Shown: positions 1 to 8,132 of the stretch, piece after piece
Numbering within the stretch: position 1 is the first letter of the stretch
How the letters are laid out: the number at the start of each line of letters is the position of its first letter
Origin: Streptomyces sparsogenes
GTDB lineage: Bacteria > Actinomycetota > Actinomycetes > Streptomycetales > Streptomycetaceae
DNA: 33,007 nt
Direction of reading: 5' to 3'
NCBI RefSeq assembly: GCF_001704635.1
Contig: NZ_MAXF01000187.1
Coordinates: 1 to 33,007 of the forward strand
Made by a program: the position numbers and the translations under genes
The notes under the pieces: generated by a model
Database searches by the model: none
What the model was told of the DNA's origin: nothing
What the model saw: only the letters and a program-made list of their open reading frames with translations

Positions 1-566
1 CTCGCCCGGCAGAAATGGAAGCGACGTTCCTGCGGCAGCGGGGCTCACGGCCTGCGGATCTACGACTGGGCGCGCGTCGAAGTGCGGCCCTGGCACCGGC
101 CCGACCGCCGCCACTGGGTGATCGCCCGCCGCAGCGTCGCCCGCCCGCAGGAGATCTCCTACTACATCGCCTACTGCCCCGCCCAGACCACGCTCGACGA
201 CCTGATCCGCATCGCCGGCAGCCGATGGGCCATCGAGGAATGCTTCCAAAGCGCCAAACAGGAATGCGGCCTGGACGACTACCAGGTCCGCCGCTACCCC
301 GGCTGGCACCGCCACATGACCCTGGCCATGGCCGCCCACGCCTGCCTGACCGTCCTGCGGGCCCGCGAGCTGGATGCCGGGAAAGCAGAAACGGATCCTC
401 CCAGCTCATCCACCTCAGCCTCGCCGAGATACGACGGCTGATCACCCGCCTCACCGACCGTCGGCCCACACCCGTCGAGCACATCCTGCACTGGTCGACC
501 TGGCGCCGAAGACGACAGCACCAGGCCCGCACCAGCCACTACAAAAGACGCGGACACAGCCCCTGA
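1..566 (+). pseudogene. IS701-type DDE transposase, C-terminal part, frameshifted
   Basis: The reading frame is open from base 1 and enters from the left edge. It encodes a typical C-terminal transposase segment: WKRRSCGSGAHGLRIYDW, then a conserved stretch with RWAIEECFQSAKQECGLDDY, which holds the catalytic Glu region of IS4/IS701-like DDE enzymes. In this frame translation ends at 441 in an unrelated tail. The conserved family ending (QLIHLSLAEIRRL, then HWSTWRRRRQHQAR) is instead read in the -1 frame up to 566. The frame changes near 395-410, consistent with loss of one base. The element is therefore probably inactive, unless the indel is a sequencing error. The right inverted repeat should lie shortly after 566, but it cannot be identified without the left end. 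Confidence 0.85.
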
Positions 567-674
567 CCTGGCTATCAGTCACGACAAGCACCGTTGCAGT
601 ACTAGGACGGGGTGTTCAGCCGGGGGCGCGGCGCCGGGCGCCGTGGCCCCGGCGTTCCCGCGTAAGCTCGCCCC

Positions 675-1826
675 GTGGATGTGCGCGGGTGGTGGCGGCG
701 GTGCCGGGCGCTGGGGGCGGCCAATCCCCTGGCCGTCGACATCGGCCTCGCGCTCCTGGTCCAGGCGGCGATGACGATGCCGTTCGTGGTGGAGCGCCCA
801 CCCGGCGCCGAGCCGGCGACCTGGCCCGCCTACGGGCTGACCACGCTCACCGTGATCCCCCTGGTCTGGCGGCGCCGCGCTCCCCTCGCCGTCCTGCTCG
901 CGATCCTCGCGACCAGCGGGCTGTACCGGCTGGCGCTGGACGGCCCCGGGCAGCCGCTGCCGTACACCGGACTCGTCATCGTCTACACGATCGCTGTCCT
1001 CTCCCCGCCGTGGAAGCGGCTGGCCACCGGGGGGCTGCTGCTGGTCGCCGTGCCGGTGTCGGTGTGGCTCAACACCCGGTCGGCACGCGAACTGACCTTC
1101 TCCCTCTTCGTGTTCGCGGCCGCCTACGTCCTCGGGCGGCTGACCGACGCCCGGCAGCGGGCGAACCGGGTCGAGGCCGAGCGGGCCGCCGCGCGGGAAC
1201 GGGCCCGGATCGCGCGGGAGATGCACGACATCCTCTCCCATGCGGTGAGCCTGATGATCGTGCAGGCGGAGGCCGGCCCGGTGGCGGTGCGCACGGCGCC
1301 CGAGCGGGCCGAGGCCGCCTTCGACGCGATCTCCGAGACCGGCCGGGACGCCATGGCGCAGCTGCGCCGGATGCTGGGGCTGCTGCGCGAGGGCGACGAG
1401 CCGGGCGGCGCCCCGCGCGAGCCGCAACCGGGCCTGGCGGGGCTGCCCGAGCTGCTGGACCGGGTGCGGGCCAGTGGCCTGGAGGTCGGGTACGCGGCGA
1501 CGGGGGCGGTGCGGCCGCTGCCGGAGGCGGTCGGGGCGACCGTCTTCCGGATCGTGCAGGAGGCGCTGACGAACACGGTCCGGCACGCGGCCGCGTGTAC
1601 CGTCTCGGTCCATTTCACCTATGGCGAGGGCGAGATGGAGATCCGGGTCACCGACGACGGGCGCGGGCCGCGGCCCGGTTCCGGCGGTGGCCACGGCCTG
1701 GTGGGGTTGCGCGAGCGGGCGGCGGCCCACGGCGGTACGGCGGTGGCCGGGGCGGGCCCGGACGGCCGGGGTTTCCGGGTGCTGGTCCGTATCCCCGTAC
1801 CATCCACGGCGGAGGTGGCGCGTTGA
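675..1826 (+). CDS. NarL-family sensor histidine kinase
   Basis: Membrane sensor kinase of 383 aa starting at a GTG. Roughly the first 150 residues are hydrophobic, with about four or five membrane segments and no large extracellular domain. This is the usual layout of actinobacterial HisKA_3 kinases. A dimerisation/phosphoacceptor box (ARIAREMHDILSHAVSL) follows, with the predicted phospho-His at residue 184. Next is a HATPase_c domain with an N box (IVQEALTNTVRHA, Asn300), the DDGRG motif and a GGHGLVGLRERA lid. The stop codon overlaps the start of the response regulator by 4 bp, so the two are co-translated. The signal sensed cannot be told from the sequence. Confidence 0.95.
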   Translation: MDVRGWWRRCRALGAANPLAVDIGLALLVQAAMTMPFVVERPPGAEPATWPAYGLTTLTVIPLVWRRRAPLAVLLAILATSGLYRLALDGPGQPLPYTGLVIVYTIAVLSPPWKRLATGGLLLVAVPVSVWLNTRSARELTFSLFVFAAAYVLGRLTDARQRANRVEAERAAARERARIAREMHDILSHAVSLMIVQAEAGPVAVRTAPERAEAAFDAISETGRDAMAQLRRMLGLLREGDEPGGAPREPQPGLAGLPELLDRVRASGLEVGYAATGAVRPLPEAVGATVFRIVQEALTNTVRHAAACTVSVHFTYGEGEMEIRVTDDGRGPRPGSGGGHGLVGLRERAAAHGGTAVAGAGPDGRGFRVLVRIPVPSTAEVAR

Positions 1827-2533
1827 CGATCCGTGTGGTGGTGGCCGACGACCAGGAGCTGGTGCGCTGCGGCTTCTCGATGATCCTGGACGTCCAGCCG
1901 GACATCGAGGTGGTCGCGGAGGCGGGCGACGGGGCCGAGGCGGTCGAGGCGGTGCGGCGGCACGCGCCGGACGTGGCGCTGCTCGATGTCCGGATGCCGC
2001 GCGTGGACGGCATCGAGGCCTGCCGCGAGATCAGCGCGGGCGGCGCCTGCCGGACGGTGATGCTGACGACCTTCGACTCGGACGAGTACGTGTACGACGC
2101 GCTGCACGCGGGCGCGAGCGGCTTCCTGCTGAAGGACGTGCGCCGGGACGACCTGGTGCACGCGGTCCGGGTGGTGGCGCGGGGCGACTCGCTGCTCGCG
2201 CCGTCCGTGGCCCGGCGGCTGGTGGAGCAGTACACCCGCCCGGCCGCCCGGCCGCGGCGGCCCGACCCCCGTCTGGACGTGCTGACCGGGCGGGAGCGGG
2301 AGACGCTGCTGCTGCTGGCGCGGGGCCTGTCGAACGCGGAGATCGCCGCGGAGCTGGTGGTCAGCGACCACACGGTCAAGACGCATGTCGGCAATGTGCT
2401 CGCCAAGCTGGGGCTGCGGGACCGGATCCAGGCGGTGATCTGCGCGTACGAGACGGGCCTGATCGCGGCCGGGGATCCCCCGCCCGGGGGAGCGGCGTGG
2501 CCCGGCCCCTCCCCCGCGCCGGTGAGGAACTGA
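1823..2533 (+). CDS. NarL/LuxR-family response regulator
   Basis: DNA-binding response regulator of 236 aa. The start is the TTG that overlaps the kinase stop (TTGA), with GGAGG seven bases upstream. The receiver domain (residues 3-120) has the acidic pair D9-D10, the phosphoacceptor D55 (ALLDVRMPRVDG), a conserved Thr (MLTTFDS) and Lys (FLLKDV). The C-terminal LuxR HTH starts at LTGRERETLLLLARGLSNAE and carries the recognition helix SDHTVKTHVGNVLAKLGL. It is the cognate partner of the preceding kinase. The serine hydrolase 97 bp downstream on the same strand is a possible target, but no operator was recognised. Confidence 0.95.
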   Translation: MTIRVVVADDQELVRCGFSMILDVQPDIEVVAEAGDGAEAVEAVRRHAPDVALLDVRMPRVDGIEACREISAGGACRTVMLTTFDSDEYVYDALHAGASGFLLKDVRRDDLVHAVRVVARGDSLLAPSVARRLVEQYTRPAARPRRPDPRLDVLTGRERETLLLLARGLSNAEIAAELVVSDHTVKTHVGNVLAKLGLRDRIQAVICAYETGLIAAGDPPPGGAAWPGPSPAPVRN

Positions 2534-2629
2534 CCCGCCGAAGACCGCCTGCGCGGGCGATCCGCGCGAAGCCCCTGGTCAGCAGGATGGAGCCCACCAG
2601 AACAACGGCTCGTTCCGTGGGAGTTGACC

Positions 2630-3832
2630 ATGAAGACCACCGTGAACACCACTGTGAAGACCCCCGTGAGGACCACCACCCGTACGCTGCTGGCCGCGGG
2701 GCTCGTCCTGGGCGTGGTGGCGGGCCCGGCGATCCCCCCGGCCCTCGCGTCCGCCCCGGCCGCCGCCTCCGCCTCCGCGCGCTCCGCGAACGGCGCCCTG
2801 GAGGACGCCATCGCGGACCTGCCGACGGCGGAGGCGACGGCCGCGCTGGTCCGGGTCGGGGGCAGCGAGGGCGTCTGGCGGGGCAGCTCGGGCGTGCACG
2901 ACCTGACGACCAACCGGCCGGCCGATCCGGCCGCCCGGTTCCGCGCCGGTTCGGTGACCAAGGTCTTCACGGCCGCGGTCGCCCTGCAACTGGCCGCCGA
3001 GGGCAGGCTGGACCTGGACCGGAGCGCCCGCTCCTACCTGCCGGACCTGATCCCCGCCTCGTACGGGGGCGTCACCGTCCGGCAGCTGCTCAACCACACC
3101 CATGGCATCCCGGCCCCCGACTTCCCCGGCGACACGGTCGAGGAGTGGTACGCCAACCGCTTCCGCATCCATGACCCGAAGGACATGGTCCGCTCGGCGA
3201 CGTCGAAGAAGCGCGAGTTCAAGCCGGGCGAGCGGCAGCACTACCTGAACATCGGCTACACGATCGCCGGTCTGCTGATCGAGCGGGTCACGGGCGACTC
3301 GTACGAGCACCAGGTGGCGCGCCGGATCCTGGAGCCGCTCGGGCTGCGCGACACCTACTTCCCGGGGGCCGACCCGCACATCACCGGCCCGCACAACCAC
3401 GGTTACCAGGTGATGAGGCTGGACGACGGCACGACGGGCCTGCGCGATGTGTCGGTGTGGGGGACGACGGACGGCTGGGCGGCCGGCGACCTGATCTCGA
3501 CCACGGCGGACCTGGAGCGTTTCACCAAGGCCCTGTTCCAGGGCCGGGTGGTGCGCGGCCCGCTCCTCGAGGAGATGTTCACGCTGCCGAAGGTGGCGGA
3601 CTTCAGGACCGGCGCCCCGGCCGCGTACTCCGTCGGCCTGTCGATGAAGAAGCTGGGCGGCCGCGAGGTGTGGGGGAAGACGGGCGGCCGCTGGGGCTAC
3701 AACGCGGCCATCGCCTCCACCCGCGACGGCTCGCGCACCCTGGTCTACAGCGTCAACTCCACGGACGCGAAGGGCCAGGACACCAACAAGGTCGCGCTGA
3801 ACATCATGGTGGCGACCTTCGGCCAGCCGTAG
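2630..3832 (+). CDS. secreted serine hydrolase, DD-carboxypeptidase / class C beta-lactamase fold
   Basis: Exported penicillin-recognising enzyme of 400 aa. The ATG at 2630 is preferred over the TTG two codons earlier because GGGAG lies at normal spacing before it. The N-terminus is a Sec-type signal peptide: basic residues, then a hydrophobic core LLAAGLVLGVVAG, then an ALA-type cleavage region near residue 42. The three active-site motifs are present: SVTK (Ser108, Lys111), YLN (Tyr205, Asn207) and KTG (350-352). This matches Streptomyces R61-type D-Ala-D-Ala carboxypeptidases or related esterases, which act on cell-wall peptides outside the membrane. The position after a two-component system suggests cell-envelope control, which is inference only. 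Confidence 0.9.
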   Translation: MKTTVNTTVKTPVRTTTRTLLAAGLVLGVVAGPAIPPALASAPAAASASARSANGALEDAIADLPTAEATAALVRVGGSEGVWRGSSGVHDLTTNRPADPAARFRAGSVTKVFTAAVALQLAAEGRLDLDRSARSYLPDLIPASYGGVTVRQLLNHTHGIPAPDFPGDTVEEWYANRFRIHDPKDMVRSATSKKREFKPGERQHYLNIGYTIAGLLIERVTGDSYEHQVARRILEPLGLRDTYFPGADPHITGPHNHGYQVMRLDDGTTGLRDVSVWGTTDGWAAGDLISTTADLERFTKALFQGRVVRGPLLEEMFTLPKVADFRTGAPAAYSVGLSMKKLGGREVWGKTGGRWGYNAAIASTRDGSRTLVYSVNSTDAKGQDTNKVALNIMVATFGQP

Positions 3833-3841
3833 ACCCGCGCG

Positions 3842-4633
3842 CTAATCCAGCATCCGCAGGTCCGCCTTGACGATCGTCGTGGTGACCAGCAGATCGGTGA
3901 TGAGGTTGTGATTGAGCGCGTTCCCGACCGGCGGGGGGACCTCCTCCTCCAGGAGTCCGGGCACGCCGTCCTCCTTGCTGAGCCGCTTGCGCACCTTGGC
4001 GACGATGTGGGCGGCCCGCTTGGCGCTCCACCGCTCCCTGGGCCTCAGCTCGCCGAGTTCGAAGGCGACCTGGGCCCAGGCCAGCGGCTGTGGCTGCGGG
4101 TCGTCGCGCAGATAGCGCTGGGCCAGGCAGACGAGCACCAGCCGCTCCCGCGGGCTGAGCTCCCGCAGGTCGCGGCCCTGTGTCTGCTCCTCGTACGCCT
4201 CGGGCCCGGCTCCCGCTCCCGGCGGTGACGCCGATACGACGATCCGGACCTCCAGGAGGTGCTCCTGCCGGGCCGAGACGACGAACAAGGGCGTGTACCC
4301 GGCCGGCAGCTCGGCCCGGTCCCCGCCGAGCACCAGCCGCGACCCGGGGAAACGGATGGGCAGTTTCCCGGTGTTGCGCAGCATCCAGCGCGAGGACTCG
4401 CGGGTGATCAGGCCCTGCCGCCGGCTGACGCAGGTGTCGCCCGCGCCGACGCAGACATGGACATCGCGCTCGTTGCGCCCGAAGAACAGCGGGAAGTCCG
4501 CGTCCGGCGCCACCCGCATGCCGCCGTTCGCCCCCAGCACGAAGAGCGTGCCCGGCCTGTCGTGGAGAACGGTGCGGCTGAGGCTGCCGATCTCCTTCGG
4601 CAGGAGGCTGACCTTGCTCGTCACACCGGCCAT
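3842..4633 (-). CDS. FHA domain protein with C-terminal winged-helix-like region
   Basis: Cytoplasmic protein of 263 aa. The FHA fold lies at about residues 30-115. It has the phosphothreonine-binding landmarks Gly52-Arg53 (FFGRN), Ser70-Arg71-Arg72 (CVSRRQ) and Asn87-Thr-Gly (LRNTGK). After a Pro/Gly-rich linker comes a region (about 152-225) beginning LSPRERLVLVCLAQRYL. It contains predicted helices rich in Arg and Lys (ERWSAKRAAHIVAKVRKRL) that read like a winged-helix or small DNA-binding module. It is expected to bind a protein phosphorylated by a Ser/Thr kinase and pass the signal on. No kinase gene is adjacent. It is divergent from the amidohydrolase gene and converges tail-to-tail with the serine hydrolase, 9 bp apart. 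Confidence 0.85.
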   Translation of the reverse strand: MAGVTSKVSLLPKEIGSLSRTVLHDRPGTLFVLGANGGMRVAPDADFPLFFGRNERDVHVCVGAGDTCVSRRQGLITRESSRWMLRNTGKLPIRFPGSRLVLGGDRAELPAGYTPLFVVSARQEHLLEVRIVVSASPPGAGAGPEAYEEQTQGRDLRELSPRERLVLVCLAQRYLRDDPQPQPLAWAQVAFELGELRPRERWSAKRAAHIVAKVRKRLSKEDGVPGLLEEEVPPPVGNALNHNLITDLLVTTTIVKADLRMLD

Positions 4634-4904
4634 GCTGTTCGCCCTTCTTCGCCGCGGTCAAGGCCGAGCGTAGGCGGGCCGGTTCGGGAGGGGTCCCGAC
4701 GTCCACGCGCCCTGCGCTCGGCCGTCGGCGCCCGGATGGCACCCGACGGAAGCGTGGAGATCCGCTTCCCGGGCGGCGCACGGGAGCGGGTGAGGATTTA
4801 GGCCGGATTTAGGCCCCCGTAACACTGTACGTTCGCAGCTCTTTTCGCGTGCTCGACCGAGCCTCGGGCTGTGCGACCGATCGTGGACAGAGGGGGGACC
4901 GGCG
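4634..4904. promoter_or_regulatory. divergent intergenic region between FHA gene and amidohydrolase gene
   Basis: About 270 bases carrying the promoters of both divergent genes. An 11-base unit GGATTTAGGCC is repeated in tandem at 4793-4814. It is followed by the relatively AT-rich stretch GTAACACTGTACGTTCG (4820-4836), the most promoter-like sequence here. No clear -35/-10 pair was assigned. A 21-codon ATG frame at 4736-4801 has protein-like composition but no ribosome site, so it is not called. Confidence 0.4.
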
Positions 4905-7900
4905 TTGGAATTCTCACGAAGGACACTCATCCGGCAGAGCGGCAGAGCGGCGGCCGGGGCCGGGTCCCTGTGGCTGGCCGGGCCCTTGGCCGGTCTGGCC
5001 CCCGAGGCTGCCGCGGCCGGGCACCCGGCGGCCGCGAAGGACGGCATCCGGCAGATCACCGTCCGCGAGGCCACCAACGCCTCCGCCGCGCTCTCCCCGG
5101 ACGGCCGGACCGTGGTGCTCGACCTGTTCAACCTGCTGTGGGCCCTCCCGGCACGGGGTGGCGAGGCCCGCCGGCTGACCGACATCGACACGGAGGCGTC
5201 CGAGCCCGACTTCTCGCCCGACGGCCGTCATCTGGTCTTCCAGTCCTACGCCGACGGCAACTTCCACCTCTGGCTGGCACGCGCCGACGGCACGGGAGCC
5301 CGGCGGCTCACCAAGGGCGCCACCGACCACCACGAGCCCCGTTTCTCCCCGGACGGCAAGCGGATCGCCTACGCGGCGGAGACGGACGGGCGCTACGCCA
5401 TCCACGTCCTCGACCTCGATACCGGGGAGAGCAGGCTCTGGACCTCCGCCCCGGAGGCCACCACCCAGGAAGCCCAGCCCTTCTGGCATCCCGACGGCCA
5501 CGCCATCGTCTTCACCAGCGGCAAGGGCGACGCCCCGCAGAGCGTCGTGCGGGCCGACGCCGACGGCACGCGCACCACGCTCGTCACCGTCACCAAGGGG
5601 CGGGTCGCGGGGCCGTCCCTGTCCCCCGACGGCGGGAAGCTGGCGTATGTCCACCTCACCTCGTCGGCCGCCTCCCTGGTCGTCGACGGCACGGTGGTTT
5701 CCGGGGACGGCGAGGACGTCTTCCCGTTCGCCGCGCGCTGGCTCTCCGGCGACGAGGTGTTCTACACGGCCGACGGAAAGGTCCGCCGGCGGTCGATCGC
5801 CGGCGGAGCGGTCCGCGACATCCCCTTCACCGCCCGCCTCACCGTGCCGTGCGTCCCCGAGCGGCCCGCCGCGCGGGACTTCGACTCCACCGCGCCGCGC
5901 GCGGTCAAGGGCATCCTCAGCCCGAGCCTGTCACCCGACGGGAACCGCGTCGCCTTCGCCGCGCTCGGCGACATCTGGGTCGGCCGCATCGGCTCCGCGC
6001 CCAAGGCCGTGGTGTCCGACGGCAACATCAACAGCGACCCCGCCTGGCACCCCGACGGCTCCACCCTGGTGTATGTCAGCGACCGGGGCGGGCACGCCGC
6101 CGACCTGTGGCTCCACGACCTCGACAGCGGCGAGAACCGGCGGCTGACCGACGTCCGGGGACTGGTGTCCGGGCCGGTCTTCTCGCCCGACGGCAAGACC
6201 GTCGCGTTCTCCTTCTGGTCCAGCATCGTGCAGACCGTCGATGTTGCCTCCGGGGCCATCCGCTCGGTCGCGCCCGCCGGGGCCAACAGAGCCACCTTCT
6301 CCGCCGACGGCACCAAGCTCTCCTGTGTGGCGCTGGTGCCCGCCACGCCCCGCTACCGCGAGGGCTTCAACCGCGTCCTGACCGTCGATCTCGCCAGTGG
6401 CGAGGCCCACTACGACGAGCCGGTGCCGGGGAAGTCCCTCGCGAACCGCATCGACGCCGGGCCCGTCCACTCGCCCGACGGCAAGCACACCGCGTACATC
6501 GTCGGCGGCACCCTGCACCTCAGCGCCCTGGACGCCGCCGGGCGGCCGGCCGGGCCCGCCCGCGAGTTGAACGGCGAGACCGCCGACTGTCCCAGCTGGA
6601 GCGCCGATTCGCGCTCCCTGCTCTACCTCTCCAACGGCAGGCTGCGCCTCGCCGACGCGCGCACCGGCCGCGCCACCACCGTCCCCACCGGGCTGACCTG
6701 GCGTCAGTCCAAGCCCTCCGGCCGCACCGTCGTGCAGGTGGGGGCGGTGTGGGACGGCACGGGCGAGACCCTGCGACGCGACGTGGACATCGTCATCAAG
6801 GACAACCGTGTCGAGCGGATCGTCGAGCGCGGCGCCGTGGCCGGGGACCGCACCGTCGACGCCCGTGAGCTGACCGCGCTGCCCGGCCTGATCGCCCTCC
6901 ATGAACACGGGCCCTGGCAGCGGGCCGAGACCGTGCGACTGTGGCTGTCGTTCGGCATCACCACGCTGCGCTCGCCCGGCGGCGCGCACTACGCGTCCAT
7001 CGAGGCCAAGGAGGCCATCGACGCCGGGCGCCGCGCCGGACCGCGCCTGTTCACGGCCGGTGACGCGCTCGAGGGCTCCCGCGCCTACTACGGCGTCGGC
7101 CGCCCGATGACGAACGAGGAGGAGGTGGAGCGTGAGGTGGCCAAGACCAGGGCGCTCGGCCACGACCTGCTCAAGACCTATGTGCGGATGCCGTACGCCC
7201 TGCACCGTGTCGCAGTACGGGCGGCCCACCGCCTCGGCCTGCCCGCCACCTCCCACTACCTGTTCGGCCCGCTCGGCTTCGGCACCGAGGGAGTCGAGCA
7301 CATCGGCGGCACCAGCCGCTACGGCCGCCGCCAGAAGGAGACCCACCTCGGCCACACCTACGAGGACGTGACGGAGACGCTCATCGGCTCCGGCATGGTC
7401 TTCACCCCGACCCTGGGGCTCTCCGGAGCGGGGCTGTCCGCCACCCGCGCCGCGCTGTACCGGTACGCCCAGTGGGCGGTCGGCGACCGGCGGCTCACCT
7501 CGCTGATGAGCGAGGCGGAGTACGAGGACTTCCGCAAGAACGTGGCCGACGCGCAGCAGCACGAGCCGACCGACGAGCTGGCCTTCGTCGCCCGCCACGG
7601 GGCGACGCTGCGCAAGCTGCTGGACGGCGGCGCGCACGTCGGGGTCGGCACCGACAGCCCGCTGGTGCCCCCGGCCATCTACTACCACCTGAACCTGCAG
7701 ACCATGGTCCGCCACGGCGCCAGCCCGTACCAGGCGCTGCGCTCCGCCACCGTGACGGGCGCCCGGGCGCTGGGCATGAGCGCCCACCTGGGCACGGTCG
7801 AGCCGGGGAAGCTCGCCGACCTGGTGCTGGTGGCGGGCGACCCGCTGAGCGACATCACGGCGGCCGCGGCGGTGCGGCAGGTGGTGCTCGGTGGCGAGGT

Positions 7901-8075
7901 GCACACGGTCGACGACCTGGTGGCCGAGCGGTCGCGGGCGGGGCGCACCGCCCCCGCCGCGGGCCGCGGCTCCACGACGAGGGCGGTCTCAAGGGTTGAG
8001 GACGTGCCGCAGGGCCCGGCCCGGGAGCGGTACTGGTGGCACCGGGAGGAACACGTCCGCCACTCCTGCTGCTGA
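4905..8075 (+). CDS. Tat-exported beta-propeller (PD40/TolB-like) amidohydrolase
   Basis: Large protein of 1056 aa starting at TTG 4905 after a GAGGGGGG ribosome site. The N-terminus has a twin-arginine signal (FSRRTLIRQ followed by a hydrophobic AAAGAGSLWLAG). Residues about 50-570 hold repeated SPDG/HPDG blades (LSPDGR, FSPDGR, FSPDGK, WHPDGH, LSPDGG) typical of PD40/TolB propellers. Residues about 600-1030 form an amidohydrolase-superfamily barrel. It has a metal-binding HEH (His666, His668), Lys757 in a LLKTYVRM context (probable carboxylated lysine), His784, His799 (VEHIGG) and Asp917 (GVGTDSP). The family resembles imidazolonepropionase-type and secreted dipeptidase-type enzymes. The substrate is unknown; export with cofactor folded in the cytoplasm would fit Tat use. 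Confidence 0.88.
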   Translation: MEFSRRTLIRQSGRAAAGAGSLWLAGPLAGLAPEAAAAGHPAAAKDGIRQITVREATNASAALSPDGRTVVLDLFNLLWALPARGGEARRLTDIDTEASEPDFSPDGRHLVFQSYADGNFHLWLARADGTGARRLTKGATDHHEPRFSPDGKRIAYAAETDGRYAIHVLDLDTGESRLWTSAPEATTQEAQPFWHPDGHAIVFTSGKGDAPQSVVRADADGTRTTLVTVTKGRVAGPSLSPDGGKLAYVHLTSSAASLVVDGTVVSGDGEDVFPFAARWLSGDEVFYTADGKVRRRSIAGGAVRDIPFTARLTVPCVPERPAARDFDSTAPRAVKGILSPSLSPDGNRVAFAALGDIWVGRIGSAPKAVVSDGNINSDPAWHPDGSTLVYVSDRGGHAADLWLHDLDSGENRRLTDVRGLVSGPVFSPDGKTVAFSFWSSIVQTVDVASGAIRSVAPAGANRATFSADGTKLSCVALVPATPRYREGFNRVLTVDLASGEAHYDEPVPGKSLANRIDAGPVHSPDGKHTAYIVGGTLHLSALDAAGRPAGPARELNGETADCPSWSADSRSLLYLSNGRLRLADARTGRATTVPTGLTWRQSKPSGRTVVQVGAVWDGTGETLRRDVDIVIKDNRVERIVERGAVAGDRTVDARELTALPGLIALHEHGPWQRAETVRLWLSFGITTLRSPGGAHYASIEAKEAIDAGRRAGPRLFTAGDALEGSRAYYGVGRPMTNEEEVEREVAKTRALGHDLLKTYVRMPYALHRVAVRAAHRLGLPATSHYLFGPLGFGTEGVEHIGGTSRYGRRQKETHLGHTYEDVTETLIGSGMVFTPTLGLSGAGLSATRAALYRYAQWAVGDRRLTSLMSEAEYEDFRKNVADAQQHEPTDELAFVARHGATLRKLLDGGAHVGVGTDSPLVPPAIYYHLNLQTMVRHGASPYQALRSATVTGARALGMSAHLGTVEPGKLADLVLVAGDPLSDITAAAAVRQVVLGGEVHTVDDLVAERSRAGRTAPAAGRGSTTRAVSRVEDVPQGPARERYWWHREEHVRHSCC

Positions 8076-8092
8076 CGCGCCGTGGGGTGCGC

Positions 8093-8132
8093 CTCTCATC
8101 CCCGGCCCAGGACTCTCATCCCCGGCCCAGGA
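8093..8132. repeat. 20-bp exact tandem duplication at the GMC gene end
   Basis: Two identical 20-base units lie side by side at 8093-8112 and 8113-8132. The right-hand unit contains the last codons and the stop (8116-8118, minus strand) of the GMC oxidoreductase. The left-hand copy is therefore a non-coding duplicate of the gene end, with a second in-register stop. It looks like a recent replication-slippage event and is harmless to the protein. Confidence 0.9.

Noticed and set aside
567..610. Right inverted repeat of the IS701-type element
   Set aside because: The left end lies outside the window, so the repeat cannot be matched or its boundary fixed.
374..1820. Long plus-strand open frame running from 374 into the response regulator
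   Set aside because: The part before 1823 is a shadow of the kinase gene with Arg/Gly/Ala-rich low-complexity composition. The true start is the TTG with GGAGG at 1811.
4736..4801. 21-codon frame with protein-like sequence (GSVEIRFPGGARERVRI)
   Set aside because: It has no ribosome site, and it is too short to support. It may be a remnant of a lost gene but nothing else supports that.
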